Shown: piece by piece, positions 44,704 through 53,158 of the stretch
How positions within the stretch are numbered: position 1 is the stretch's first letter
How the letters are laid out: each line of letters opens with the position of its first letter
Assembly (NCBI GenBank): GCA_012270555.1
Contig: JAAXIC010000013.1
Span: 1 to 64,000 of the forward strand
From: Chloroflexota bacterium
Lineage (GTDB): Bacteria > Chloroflexota > UBA11872 > VXOZ01
DNA length: 64,000 nt
Reading direction: 5' to 3'
Notes under the pieces: model-generated
What the model saw: the letters and a program-made list of their open reading frames with translations, nothing else
Databases searched by the model: none
Told to the model about the DNA's origin: nothing
Program-made: the position numbers and the translations under genes

Positions 44704-45408
44704 ATGTATTTGGCAAGAGTTCAGCACGCTACACTCCGTGGGATTCTGACGCTGCTGATCGCGAGTACTCTCGCAGCAACAGTAACAGTCTTCGCCAAAA
44801 CACCCTCTGTCGCAGCAGAGGACATCTGCGCAGCAAATAACATCTGCCGCGAAGTGCGTATTTCTGCTGATTGGAGTGGGAGTTGTGGTTCCGGTGGTTG
44901 TGGCGAAGTCGTTAGAGGCCGTACCGTTTGGGAAAAGGCACCATGGACTGAAGTATACAGGAGATACTCCTGCTATAACGACGTAGACTGTGGTACTGTT
45001 ACCCGAGTAAGCTGCAAAGATAAGTGTAGCTCAAATGTGTGTGATAGCAAGAACCGATGTGGGGAAAGATTCAAGGGATACTCGTACCATAAGGATTGTC
45101 CAGGGCCAGGCTGTAGCTCAATTGTAGACCCAGTCAACGGCATAATCTTTCTGAGGAGGCCCTATTACAGGGTATATGAGCGACTGTCTTGCTATGGAGG
45201 CTTTACCTGCGGCGAGTTTTCTCGATATGCCGGCTGTGACATTTGTCGATCAATTCAACTAGACCATGGGCCTGACGATGGGCCTGTCGACGAGCCTATG
45301 GGCGAGGCAATGTACTTTGCTAGTACGTTCCTTTACTCAGGTGAAGTCACAGTTTTAGCAGCCTGCACATTGCCCACAAGAGTTGTTGTTCTGGCTGGCG
45401 CTCTTTAG
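44704..45408 (+). CDS. cysteine-rich secreted protein with internal repeat, unknown function
   Basis: 234 residues. Residues 1-38 form a signal peptide (LRGILTLLIASTLAATVTVF, then AVAAE cleavage region). The mature part has at least 16 cysteines and two related blocks: GSCGSGGCGEVVRGRTVWEK with VYRRYSCYNDVDCG, and KDCPGPGCSS with YYRVYERLSCYGGFTCG. Such paired-Cys patterns suggest a disulfide-rich extracellular domain. The last 45 residues lack Cys pairs. I know no family. Base composition is AT-richer than the flanking solute-binding genes, and a broken further copy of the repeat follows. AAGAGGAGG precedes the ATG. Confidence 0.75.
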   Translation: MYLARVQHATLRGILTLLIASTLAATVTVFAKTPSVAAEDICAANNICREVRISADWSGSCGSGGCGEVVRGRTVWEKAPWTEVYRRYSCYNDVDCGTVTRVSCKDKCSSNVCDSKNRCGERFKGYSYHKDCPGPGCSSIVDPVNGIIFLRRPYYRVYERLSCYGGFTCGEFSRYAGCDICRSIQLDHGPDDGPVDEPMGEAMYFASTFLYSGEVTVLAACTLPTRVVVLAGAL

Positions 45409-45439
45409 GTTCTTTTGCAGGTAAACGCTGGCAGAAATG

Positions 45440-45470
45440 GAGGCCTCAGCAGTCAGCTGGGGCCTCTATT
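45440..45470 (+). terminator. terminator after the Cys-rich gene
   Basis: GAGGCCTCAGC, loop AGTCA, GCTGGGGCCTC forms an 11-bp stem with one wobble pair, followed by TATTCTTC. It lies about 30 bp after the stop. Confidence 0.75.
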
Positions 45471-45508
45471 CTTCATAGTAGATGTTGTTCTCATCTACTA
45501 TGAAGAAT
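45468..45508. repeat. perfect 17-bp inverted repeat
   Basis: ATTCTTCATAGTAGATG (45468-45484), a 7-nt loop, and CATCTACTATGAAGAAT (45492-45508). It adjoins the terminator of the Cys-rich gene and runs into the broken copy of its repeat. Confidence 0.85.
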
Positions 45509-45690
45509 ATGATGGGCCGAAATGGGGCGAGGGTTGTGGAGGTGGTGGCTGTACTGGCTATCAACTTAGCGTCACTACCGTTTGGAGGTATGGCGCCTCA
45601 TTACAAGATTTATAGGAGATACTCCTACTATAACCACCTATACAGTGGCATCCGTCTGATGACGACCGCACGCTGCGTGACGGCGTGACT
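45499..45690 (+). pseudogene. frameshifted copy of the Cys-rich repeat
   Basis: One frame reads GEGCGGGGCTGYQLSVTTVWRYGA, like the GSCGSGGCGEVV...TVWEKA block of the intact gene; after a frame change it reads HYKIYRRYSYYNHLYSGIRLMTTARC, matching TEVYRRYSCYNDVDCGTVTRVSC. The Cys of the second block are replaced by Tyr or Ser. No start codon or ribosome site is seen. Confidence 0.65.
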
Positions 45691-45720
45691 CGGCAGGAGT
45701 GCGTCCAAGTGGCTATGAAG

Positions 45721-45760
45721 CGCTTTAGATTCCTCGTCGCTCCGCTCCTCGGAGTGACAT
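45721..45760 (+). repeat. direct repeat, left copy (flanks solute-binding protein 2)
   Basis: A 39-40-bp sequence around GATTCCTCGTCGCTCCGCTC recurs at 47809-47848 in the same orientation with one or two differences. Confidence 0.85.
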
Positions 45761-45925
45761 TAAATGCCCACAGAACCTAGTATTAGTCTCCCATAGAACT
45801 TGCCGCCACTCGGCCTAGTGCCCATTGCTTTGCTTTCCCGTGCACCCCGTAAGTCCCCAGGTGGGGCGATCAGGGAAACCCCGATTTGCATATCTCGGGA
45901 TGATTCGCTGGCGTCCTGAGTCCTC

Positions 45926-45954
45926 TTGACGAGCGTGAAGTATGCCGATAAAAT
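45926..45954 (+). promoter_or_regulatory. promoter of solute-binding protein 2
   Basis: TTGACG, 17 bp, TAAAAT, ending about 59 bp before the start at 46013. It is slightly weaker than the promoter of the first copy and otherwise arranged alike. Confidence 0.75.
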
Positions 45955-46012
45955 CAAGTCCGTATCAACGAGAGGCTGAATGGGCCACAGTAATTCACTG
46001 GGAGGAATACCC

Positions 46013-47422
46013 ATGGAGTCTTTGGAAGAACGCAAAGGCCTCAGCAGGCGCAGCTTGCTCGCAGGCATAGGTCTTGGCACGGCTGGCGCTTTGCTCGCCG
46101 CGGCGTGCGGTGGCGCGGCAGCGCCGGCGATGGAAGAGCAGGCCGAGGAAGCGGAAGCTCCCAAGGCCGAGGAAGAGATGAAGCAGGCCGAGGAAGCCAA
46201 GCCGGTGCAGTTCCTGCATTGGTGGATTCCGCGCATCGACCAGAATGGCTTTACGCCCTGGGCCTTGGAAGAGTTTACGAATCGCACCGGCATTCCGGTG
46301 GAGGACGTGGGCCGGGACCCCATTGAGCCCGTACGCCAGCACTTCCGCACCACCATCGCGGCCGGTACGCCGGTGGACGTGTCCTTCAATTCCATCATCT
46401 GGGCCCGCGACCATTGGGACTTAGGCATCTTGATGGATTACTCGCCGTACCTGACGCAGTACCCGGAACTGCAGGACGATAAGTTCTTCGAGGCTTCGCA
46501 CCAGTTCCGCCAGGCGGAAGGCGCGACGTTCGGTATTCCCGTGATGGGGCCGGAGTCGACGTCGATCGTCGTCAACGGCCAGTTGCTCCTCGACGCCGGC
46601 CTCGACGAGAATGGCGGAGACATCAATAACTGGACCGAGTTGGTCGAGGCCGCCCGTGCCATGACCAAGAAGGAAGGCAACGACGTCTCCGTCTCCGGTT
46701 TCTTGCTGCCAAACGGTGTTGGCGGCCTCTCGCGCTGGGCAGGGTGGGTGCTCACGACGGGCACCGGTGCCTACGATGCTGAGCAATTCAAGGCGCAGTA
46801 CAATACCGAGCAGGCGCGGGATACGCTGCAGTTCCTCTTCGACCTCTGGAACAAAGAGGAAATCAGCGCCAAGAATGAGGAAGGCGGCCCCGTGCCCGAT
46901 CACTACAAATTGCTGCAGGCCAACCAGGCCGGCATGCACCACGATATTAGCTCAACACCGACCTTGCGCTACTTCTCCGTGCCGCGCGACTTCAAGTATT
47001 GGCAGATCGGTTTCCCGGCCCATGATGGCGCGGACGGCCAGTTCGCCACCTCGTCGTGGATGAACCCGGTGGTAACGCCGCTCGGCGCGGGCAACCCGGA
47101 CGGGGCGGTTGAGTTCATCAACTGGTTCTGCGGGCTTGAGGTAGCAATTGTCAGGCTTGAGCTGATCAAGACGGTCGCGCCACGGCACGACTTCTTTGCC
47201 GATCCAGCGTGGACCCAAGGTTACACCGACCAGCCGGTGCTCAAGACAATTGAAGACCTTGCCAATCTACCAGGCGTCTACCCCTACCGCCGCTTCTTGA
47301 AGCAGAATTCCGAGATTCGACCGATGCTTGACGATGCGGTCATGGGCAAGATCGAAATCGCCACCGCCTTGGCGCAGGCCGACGAGCGCGCCAACCAGAT
47401 CCTCAACGAGGCGGCAGAGTAG
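46013..47422 (+). CDS. Tat-exported lipoprotein, ABC sugar-type solute-binding protein 2
   Basis: 469 residues from ATG 46013, with GGGAGGAATACCC before it. The twin-arginine signal SRRSLLAGIGLGTAGALL and lipobox AAACGG match copy 1, as do the acidic linker and the binding domain. Differences cluster in the first helix (PRIDQNGFTP), around position 150 and in the last third (IVRLELIKTVAPRHDFF against HKIEVNKAVSPRLDLF), where the solute pocket may differ. It is a paralogue from tandem duplication, with its own promoter and terminator. No permease or ATPase lies nearby, so the transporter must be encoded elsewhere or shared. Confidence 0.88.
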   Translation: MESLEERKGLSRRSLLAGIGLGTAGALLAAACGGAAAPAMEEQAEEAEAPKAEEEMKQAEEAKPVQFLHWWIPRIDQNGFTPWALEEFTNRTGIPVEDVGRDPIEPVRQHFRTTIAAGTPVDVSFNSIIWARDHWDLGILMDYSPYLTQYPELQDDKFFEASHQFRQAEGATFGIPVMGPESTSIVVNGQLLLDAGLDENGGDINNWTELVEAARAMTKKEGNDVSVSGFLLPNGVGGLSRWAGWVLTTGTGAYDAEQFKAQYNTEQARDTLQFLFDLWNKEEISAKNEEGGPVPDHYKLLQANQAGMHHDISSTPTLRYFSVPRDFKYWQIGFPAHDGADGQFATSSWMNPVVTPLGAGNPDGAVEFINWFCGLEVAIVRLELIKTVAPRHDFFADPAWTQGYTDQPVLKTIEDLANLPGVYPYRRFLKQNSEIRPMLDDAVMGKIEIATALAQADERANQILNEAAE

Positions 47423-47463
47423 GCATTTGCCGATACACTGCTAGGCAATTTGGCGATAAAGAG

Positions 47464-47495
47464 AGGAGGCGCACAATTGTGCGCCTCCTTTTCTT
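47464..47495 (+). terminator. terminator after solute-binding protein 2
   Basis: AGGAGGCGCACAA pairs fully with TTGTGCGCCTCCT (47464-47476 with 47477-47489) and is followed by TTTCTTG. Confidence 0.85.
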
Positions 47496-47553
47496 GTATT
47501 GTGCTGCATTCGGCAGCAATCCCATGGTGCGGAAACCCTCCAGCAGGATCGTC

Positions 47554-47573
47554 ATTCCGGCTAAAGCCGGAAT
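47554..47573. repeat. ATTCCGGC palindromic repeat
   Basis: ATTCCGGCT-AA-AGCCGGAAT, the same kind of element as at 9132-9151. It lies in the 489-bp gap between solute-binding protein 2 and the amidohydrolase; the rest of that gap holds the terminator and the direct repeat at 47809. Confidence 0.7.
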
Positions 47574-47808
47574 CCAGAAGTGCGTGGGAAGTGCGGGGCT
47601 GCACGTCGTCACTTCGCTTTCTCCCTTGTCTTGACTCTCAAACTTCCAAAGGGTTAAGGAGTCTGAGTATCGTCCAATGAGGGAAGGCGATGTATTCGTC
47701 TTGCTAAGTGGATTCACGTCAACCAAGTGTAGGCGCAGGCCCGATTGTCACCCCGAGAGGCAGCGAGGGGTCTAGAGTCCCGCCAACGGTGTCACTGAAA
47801 CTACAGAA

Positions 47809-47848
47809 CGCTTTAGATTCCTCGTCGCTCCGCTCCTCGGAATGACAA
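47809..47848 (+). repeat. direct repeat, right copy (flanks solute-binding protein 2)
   Basis: Second copy of the sequence at 45721-45760, same orientation. Together they bracket about 2.05 kb carrying one promoter-gene-terminator unit. Confidence 0.85.
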
Positions 47849-47911
47849 TTGGTTGATTTCGTGATACTTGGAGCGAACAGGTTACTTTAAATGACAGTCT
47901 TACCAAGACCC

Positions 47912-49150
47912 CTAGAGCTGCACCCAATCCCCCTCCTGCACCACCACGCGGCCGCTGCGCATCACCGCCCGCACGTCGGTCAAGGATTCGATACGGTCGG
48001 CAACGTCCCCATTCAGCAGCACCAGGTCCGCAAACTTGCCGGTCTCAATCGTCCCGATCTCATCCTGGAGCCACATCCCCTCAGCCGCGCGGCCGGTGAC
48101 ACGGAAGATGACCTCTACCGGGTCCAGCTTGAGCGTATGCCGCGCCTGCACGAGCCGCTGCGGCCAATTCGCGATGTTGCGACCGCAGTGGTCGCTGGAG
48201 AAGTACGACTTGCACCCGCGCCGCTCCATATCGCGAATCAAGTCGAACCGGTAGTTCACCTCGCCCGGCCCTTCCCAGCCCAACACCTTACCGTCTCGTT
48301 CGGCGATGGGCACCAAAGTGGCAAAGACATTCAAATCAACGAAGATTCCCTTCTCCCCCGCCTCCTGCGCCACCTCCGGCACGTATTCAATCGTTCCTTC
48401 TTCCGATCCCAGCCAGTTGCAGTGCGCGAGGGCATCCACACCCGCGCGCACGGAGTTGATGATGCCCTCAGTGGGATTCACGTGGGCAACGACGCGCTTG
48501 CGCAGCCGGTGGGCGTCTTCCACCGCCACACGCATTTCTTCCTCCGAGTACTGCGCGCGGTAGCGGTTGGTAGGCGGATCGGAGGCCCCGCCCGTGGCCA
48601 TGATCTTGATAAAGTCCACGCCTCGGTAAACAAGCTTGCGAATGGCTACCTTGATTTCGTCGGCGTTGTCCGCAAGCTCCTCAATGCCCAGATAGTGGCC
48701 GTGCCCTGCCGTCGTCGTGATGCTGGGTCCTGCAGCCAGAATGCGCGGACCAACCGCAGCGCCCTCATTGATCGCATCGCGCACGTAGAGCAACGAATCG
48801 CCAACACTGCCGCAATCGCCCAAGGTTGTGATGCCTGCCGCCATGGCCTCCCGGGCGGCTTGCAACGTATAGAGCACAATTGCTTCTTGCGGCGGGCTAG
48901 TGCGCGGATATGACGTATATTCGAGATTGTCGAGGGTGAGGTGGGCATGCCCGTCGATCATGCCCGGAATGAGAGAAGCGCCCGCGCCGTCGATTTCGTC
49001 CCAATCCGAGCGGTCAGGGAACGCCGCATCAAGCTCTTGCCGTGAACCGGCAAAGACAATCCGCTCATCTTCTATCACCACGCAGGCATTGCGTCGGGCC
49101 TCGCTGCCGGTACCATCGACCAATACGTCCGGGCAGATTAACGTCGGCAT
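47912..49150 (-). CDS. metal-dependent amidohydrolase
   Basis: 412 residues, amidohydrolase superfamily with the usual beta-sandwich ends and TIM barrel. MIDGHAHLTLD gives the H-x-H ligands, VDFIKIMATGG the carbamylated or metal-bridging Lys, RVVAHVNPTEG and ALAHCNWLG the other His, and YFSSDHCGRN the catalytic Asp. TGKFADLVLLNGDV closes the sandwich. It resembles imidazolonepropionase- and prolidase-like peptidases that hydrolyse cyclic or dipeptide amides. The substrate is unknown. The gene is single and divergent from the serine hydrolase. Confidence 0.9.
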   Translation of the reverse strand: MPTLICPDVLVDGTGSEARRNACVVIEDERIVFAGSRQELDAAFPDRSDWDEIDGAGASLIPGMIDGHAHLTLDNLEYTSYPRTSPPQEAIVLYTLQAAREAMAAGITTLGDCGSVGDSLLYVRDAINEGAAVGPRILAAGPSITTTAGHGHYLGIEELADNADEIKVAIRKLVYRGVDFIKIMATGGASDPPTNRYRAQYSEEEMRVAVEDAHRLRKRVVAHVNPTEGIINSVRAGVDALAHCNWLGSEEGTIEYVPEVAQEAGEKGIFVDLNVFATLVPIAERDGKVLGWEGPGEVNYRFDLIRDMERRGCKSYFSSDHCGRNIANWPQRLVQARHTLKLDPVEVIFRVTGRAAEGMWLQDEIGTIETGKFADLVLLNGDVADRIESLTDVRAVMRSGRVVVQEGDWVQL

Positions 49151-49385
49151 GGTGCTCTCTCCTCGTCCAGGGTGGCGTCGGTGTTCTTATGAAACGTTGG
49201 ATGCCACTCTAGTGTATGGTATCTCCAGGATTTGCACACCGGGCCCTACGGGACTTCTAGTCCTCACGGCGCTCGCAAATCTATGTCCCAAAGCAGCGCA
49301 ACCCTAGCGCGATCAAGCGACTCTCCAGGAGTTTCAGAGTGGCGCAAGGCAGAACTACAGCATCAACAGAGAGGATTCCTCCGTA

Positions 49386-50528
49386 ATGTCCGCAGCAAGT
49401 TTGACCGATCCTCATTCTGTCGGCATGGATCCGGCGCAGCTTGAGCGCGCCTTCACGCTCATGGAAGGTTGGACGGAGAGCGGCTTCATGCCCGCCGCTG
49501 TCTTGCACGTGGCCCGGCATGGGAAGACCGTCGCGCATCGCGCCTTTGGGCGAATCTCTGTTACACCAGGCGGACCACCAGCCGAAACAGGCAGCATCTT
49601 CATCATCGCTTCCATCACGAAGCCGACAACATACACGGCGCTGCTCCGGCTGGTCGATGAAGGCATTGTCAGTCTCAGCGACCCGGTCGCGCGCTTCATT
49701 CCTGAGTTTGCCGGAGAGACCTCAACAAATGCGCCGGATCGGAATGCGGTTCAGATTCGTCACATAATGACGCACACGTCCGGCCTGCCGGACATGGTGC
49801 CGAATAACGTCTTGCTGCGCCGCCAGCATGCGCCATTTGCAACGTTCATCGAGCACATTTGCCGGGTGCCCCTGCTCTTTGCGCCGGGCACAAACATCTC
49901 CTACCAGAGCGCGGGCACGGCGCTGGCGGCTGAAATCGTGCAACGTGTGCGCGGGAAGCCACTGAGAGAGGTCTTGGCTGCCGAGGTATTCGCGCCACTG
50001 GGCATGAATGATACAACCCTGGGCTGGAATCCTGAGAGAGAAGCGCGCATTGTGGAAGCAACCCAGCCGTCGCACCTTGGGGGTTCCGACTACGATCACA
50101 ATAGCCTGTACTGGCGCGAATTCGGCGCGCCGTGGGGCGGTCTCTTTTCCACAGTGGGTGACATCAACCGCTTCATTGAGATGTACCGCAACGGCGGCTC
50201 GCTGGATGGCGCACGCATACTCAGCCCGGCAACCGCCGCCGCCATGCTGAGCGACCAGACTGACGCCATGCCCGGCATACCCGCAGCCAAGAATCTCGAG
50301 GAAGGCTGGGGACTGGGCTTTCGCCTCTATCGTCGCGCCAATCCCCAGTATTTTGGCGACCTGCTCTCCCCCGGATCGTTCGGCCATACCGGCTCCACCG
50401 GCACGTTTGCCTGGTGCGATCCGAGCAAAGCGCTCACCGCCGTCTTCTTCTGCAACCAACTCCACGAGCGAGTCCAGCACGAATTCCAAGTGCTGAGCAA
50501 CGCAATCGCCGCTGCCGTGCGCGACTAA
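49386..50528 (+). CDS. serine hydrolase, beta-lactamase class C family
   Basis: 380 residues, no signal peptide. The S-x-x-K motif is Ser76-Ile-Thr-Lys79 (IIASITKPTTY), the second motif is YQS (ISYQSAGTALAAEIV) in place of Y-x-N, and FGHTGSTGTFAW is the H-T-G counterpart of K-T-G. LSDPVARFIPEFAGE and MTHTSGLPDMV are hallmark lines of the EstB/class C esterase-like group. It is probably an esterase or D-peptidase of the cytoplasm. It stands alone, 235 bp from the divergent amidohydrolase. Confidence 0.9.
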   Translation: MSAASLTDPHSVGMDPAQLERAFTLMEGWTESGFMPAAVLHVARHGKTVAHRAFGRISVTPGGPPAETGSIFIIASITKPTTYTALLRLVDEGIVSLSDPVARFIPEFAGETSTNAPDRNAVQIRHIMTHTSGLPDMVPNNVLLRRQHAPFATFIEHICRVPLLFAPGTNISYQSAGTALAAEIVQRVRGKPLREVLAAEVFAPLGMNDTTLGWNPEREARIVEATQPSHLGGSDYDHNSLYWREFGAPWGGLFSTVGDINRFIEMYRNGGSLDGARILSPATAAAMLSDQTDAMPGIPAAKNLEEGWGLGFRLYRRANPQYFGDLLSPGSFGHTGSTGTFAWCDPSKALTAVFFCNQLHERVQHEFQVLSNAIAAAVRD

Positions 50529-50556
50529 CTCCCAAAGATAGGACAGACGACCGAAA

Positions 50557-50602
50557 TTGCGTATCAAATAACCTATGGAGTAATATTTAAGCATATACGC
50601 AA
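50557..50602. promoter_or_regulatory. candidate operator of the ArsR-type repressor
   Basis: TTGCGTAT (50557-50564) and ATACGCAA (50595-50602) form 8-bp inverted arms separated by 30 bp of AT-rich sequence, 23 bp before the repressor start. It could bind the repressor. The usual SmtB/CadC operator has a shorter gap, so this is tentative. Confidence 0.4.
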
Positions 50603-50624
50603 ATGATGAAGTATGGAGCAGGCT

Positions 50625-51026
50625 ATGTCTCAAGATCGCACCCTTGATGCTTGTCTCGACGATACCCTTCATCCTGAAAAAGCCGCGAAAGTGCTCACCA
50701 CGCTCTTGCGTGACGACCAGTTCGAGGACCTTGCCGCCTACTTCCGGGTGTTAGGAGAGCCGAGCCGCGTCAGGCTGCTCCACTGCCTGCTCGATGCCGA
50801 GCTCTGCGTCTGCGATCTTGCCGCGCTTTCCAACCTCTCCGTTGCCGCAACGTCGCAACACCTGCGCACGCTGCGCAATTTGCATCTGGTAAAGCGCCGG
50901 CGGGAAGGAAAAGTCATGTGGTACAGCCTTGCCGACGAACACATCCGCAGCCTGCTCTTCATCACGCAAGAACATCTCGCCCATGCGCAGCCAAGAGCGG
51001 CGGCAAGACCTGTAGAGGTGAGTTGA
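50625..51026 (+). CDS. ArsR/SmtB-family metal-responsive repressor
   Basis: 133 residues from ATG 50625, preferred because GGAG lies 7 nt before it; an ATG at 50613 would add four residues. A winged helix (LSNLSVAATSQHLRTLRNLHLVKRRREGKVMWYSL) follows the helical start. ELCVC (Cys61, Cys63) with Cys10 fits the CadC-type alpha-3N site, and D-x-H-x10-H-x2-H (Asp104, His106, His117, His120) fits the SmtB-type alpha-5 site, so it may sense Zn, Cd or Pb. It overlaps nothing but lies 8 bp before the P-type ATPase gene, which it very likely controls. Confidence 0.92.
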   Translation: MSQDRTLDACLDDTLHPEKAAKVLTTLLRDDQFEDLAAYFRVLGEPSRVRLLHCLLDAELCVCDLAALSNLSVAATSQHLRTLRNLHLVKRRREGKVMWYSLADEHIRSLLFITQEHLAHAQPRAAARPVEVS

Positions 51027-51033
51027 TAGTGCC

Positions 51034-52971
51034 GTGACTCACGATCATGTCCATGACCACGGGAACTCATCACACCGCCTGTTTGCGGAGACCGGCACGC
51101 GCCTTACGCTTGCCTCCGGGGTGCTTCTGCTCGCAGGAATTGCATCCACCCTCGCCTCCGCTCCAGACATAGTTCAGACGTCGCTCTACCTTGCCGCCAT
51201 TCTGGTGGGCGGCGGGCCTATTGTGCGCGAGGCTTGGGAAGCGCTCATCGAGCATCGGCGACTCTCTATCGATGCGCTGGTAGTGGTTGCCGTCATCGGA
51301 GCGGCCATCTTGGGGCAATGGTGGGAAGCGGCGGCGGTGGTCTTTCTCTTCTCATTCAGCGAAATGCTGGAAGAGTTTACGCTCGATCGAGCGCACAATG
51401 CCATCAACGCCTTGATGGAGCTCTCCCCGGAAGAGGCCCGCATCAAAGTGGATGGGCGGGAGTCAACAGTCTCCGTTGAAAGTGTCGCGGTTGGCGCGAC
51501 CGTGGTGGTTCGTCCCGGTGAACGTGTGCCCGTGGATGGTGAAGTGGTCGTCGGCCAATCGACCATTGACCAATCCGCGATCACAGGTGAGAGCGCTCCG
51601 GTTGCCAAGACAAGCGGCGACAGTGTCTTTGCCGGCACCATCAACCAGCAAGGGTACCTGGAGATTGCCGCCACGCGGCCGTCAACAGACAATGCCATTG
51701 CCCGCATCGTGCGCCTTGTGGAGGAAGCACAGCAAGAGAAGGCGCCAACCGCCCAATTCATCGACCGCTTTGCGGCCTATTACACGCCCGGGATCGTCGT
51801 GCTTGCTTTCCTGGTTGCCACTATCCCGTGGCTGGCATTCGAGCAGCCGCTGGCAGAGTGGGTATACCGCGGGCTTGTGCTGCTGCTTGTCGGCTGCCCC
51901 TGCGCGCTCGTCATATCCACGCCAATATCCATTGTGGCTGCCATTGCCCGCTCCGCGCGGTCCGGCGTGCTCATGAAGAGTGGCGCAGTCTTGGAGCTGA
52001 TCGGACAAGCCAAGGTCATGGCCTTTGACAAGACAGGCACCCTCACACGCGGACAGCCTGAAGTCACCGACGTCATCGCGGCGGAAGGCTTCAGCGAAAC
52101 GGACATAATCCAGATGGCCGACAGGCTGGAGCACCGCTCCGAGCATCAACTCGCCGCCGCGATTCTGCGGCGCGCGGGGCACACTGATACGGAAGAAGAC
52201 AGCGGCCACACCCACACGGAGGAAATCCAGGACTTTGAAGCCATTGCCGGACGCGGCGTGCGCGCGCGCGTTGACGGCACCGTGTACGTCTGCGGCAGTC
52301 CGGACTTCCTCAGTTCAATCGGCTACGACCTCGTCTCTTATCAAGAGACGATCGCGGCATTGCAGGGAGCCGGCAAGACCGCCCTCTTGGTTGCCCAGGA
52401 TAAGCAGGTCGCGGGCGTGATCGCCACCATGGATATCCTGCGGCCTGAGGCGGAACCCACACTGCGCGCAATCAACGACATGGGCATTTCGCACATGGTC
52501 ATGCTCACGGGCGACAGTCAACCGACGGCTACGGCAATCGCGCGGCAGCTTCCCGTGCGCGACGTTTCCGCGGAGCTGCTGCCCTGGCAGAAGCTGGTCG
52601 CGATCCAAGACCTCGTGAAAGCCCACGGCAATGTGCTCATGGTGGGCGACGGCGTAAATGACGCTCCGGCCCTCGCCAGCGCTACCGCCGGCATCGCTCT
52701 GGGAGGCGCAGGGGCCGACGTGGCCTTGGAGACCGCGGACGTGGTGCTGATGGGTGACGATCTCAGCAAGATTCCTACCGCTCTCCAACTGAGCCGGCGA
52801 ACTATGACGGTGATAAAGCAGAACATCACCTTCTCATTGGGTATCAAACTGCTGGTGCTGGTGCTTACACTGTTTGGGTTGACCTACCTTTGGATGGCAA
52901 TTCTGGCGGACGTTGGCGCGACTATTCTGGTGGCAGGCAATGGCTTGCGCTTGCTCAGATCTTCGGATTAG
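51034..52971 (+). CDS. heavy-metal P1B-type ATPase (Zn/Cd exporter)
   Basis: 645 residues from GTG 51034. A His-rich N-terminus (HDHVHDHG) replaces the usual CxxC metal-binding domain. Membrane segments, then actuator motif ITGESAP, the intramembrane CPC (Cys288-Pro-Cys290, VGCPCALVISTPIS), phosphorylated Asp332 (DKTGTLTRG), a second His-rich stretch (GHTDTEEDSGHTHTEE) in the nucleotide-binding domain and GDGVNDAPALASA follow. This is the P1B-2 pattern, which pumps Zn, Cd or Pb outwards. With the upstream repressor it forms a metal-resistance operon. The HTDTEED insertion is unusual. Confidence 0.93.
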   Translation: MTHDHVHDHGNSSHRLFAETGTRLTLASGVLLLAGIASTLASAPDIVQTSLYLAAILVGGGPIVREAWEALIEHRRLSIDALVVVAVIGAAILGQWWEAAAVVFLFSFSEMLEEFTLDRAHNAINALMELSPEEARIKVDGRESTVSVESVAVGATVVVRPGERVPVDGEVVVGQSTIDQSAITGESAPVAKTSGDSVFAGTINQQGYLEIAATRPSTDNAIARIVRLVEEAQQEKAPTAQFIDRFAAYYTPGIVVLAFLVATIPWLAFEQPLAEWVYRGLVLLLVGCPCALVISTPISIVAAIARSARSGVLMKSGAVLELIGQAKVMAFDKTGTLTRGQPEVTDVIAAEGFSETDIIQMADRLEHRSEHQLAAAILRRAGHTDTEEDSGHTHTEEIQDFEAIAGRGVRARVDGTVYVCGSPDFLSSIGYDLVSYQETIAALQGAGKTALLVAQDKQVAGVIATMDILRPEAEPTLRAINDMGISHMVMLTGDSQPTATAIARQLPVRDVSAELLPWQKLVAIQDLVKAHGNVLMVGDGVNDAPALASATAGIALGGAGADVALETADVVLMGDDLSKIPTALQLSRRTMTVIKQNITFSLGIKLLVLVLTLFGLTYLWMAILADVGATILVAGNGLRLLRSSD

Positions 52972-53158
52972 TGCAATGCGCCGGGCTTGCTCCGCATGGG
53001 ACACAGCCAATAACCATACGGCAAGGGTTTGCTCCAATCCGGCCGAGGCGACACAGAATTGGTATTATGGGTGCAGTCAGCCGGCGTTGCCGCAATCGCG
53101 CTTGCCTGCCACAGCCAGGAAGCATTGAGAGAGATTTGAACGCGACATCGGGATCACC

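Noticed and set aside
47891-48913. 340-residue plus-strand frame opposite the amidohydrolase
   Set aside because: Antisense to a gene with complete metal-site motifs.
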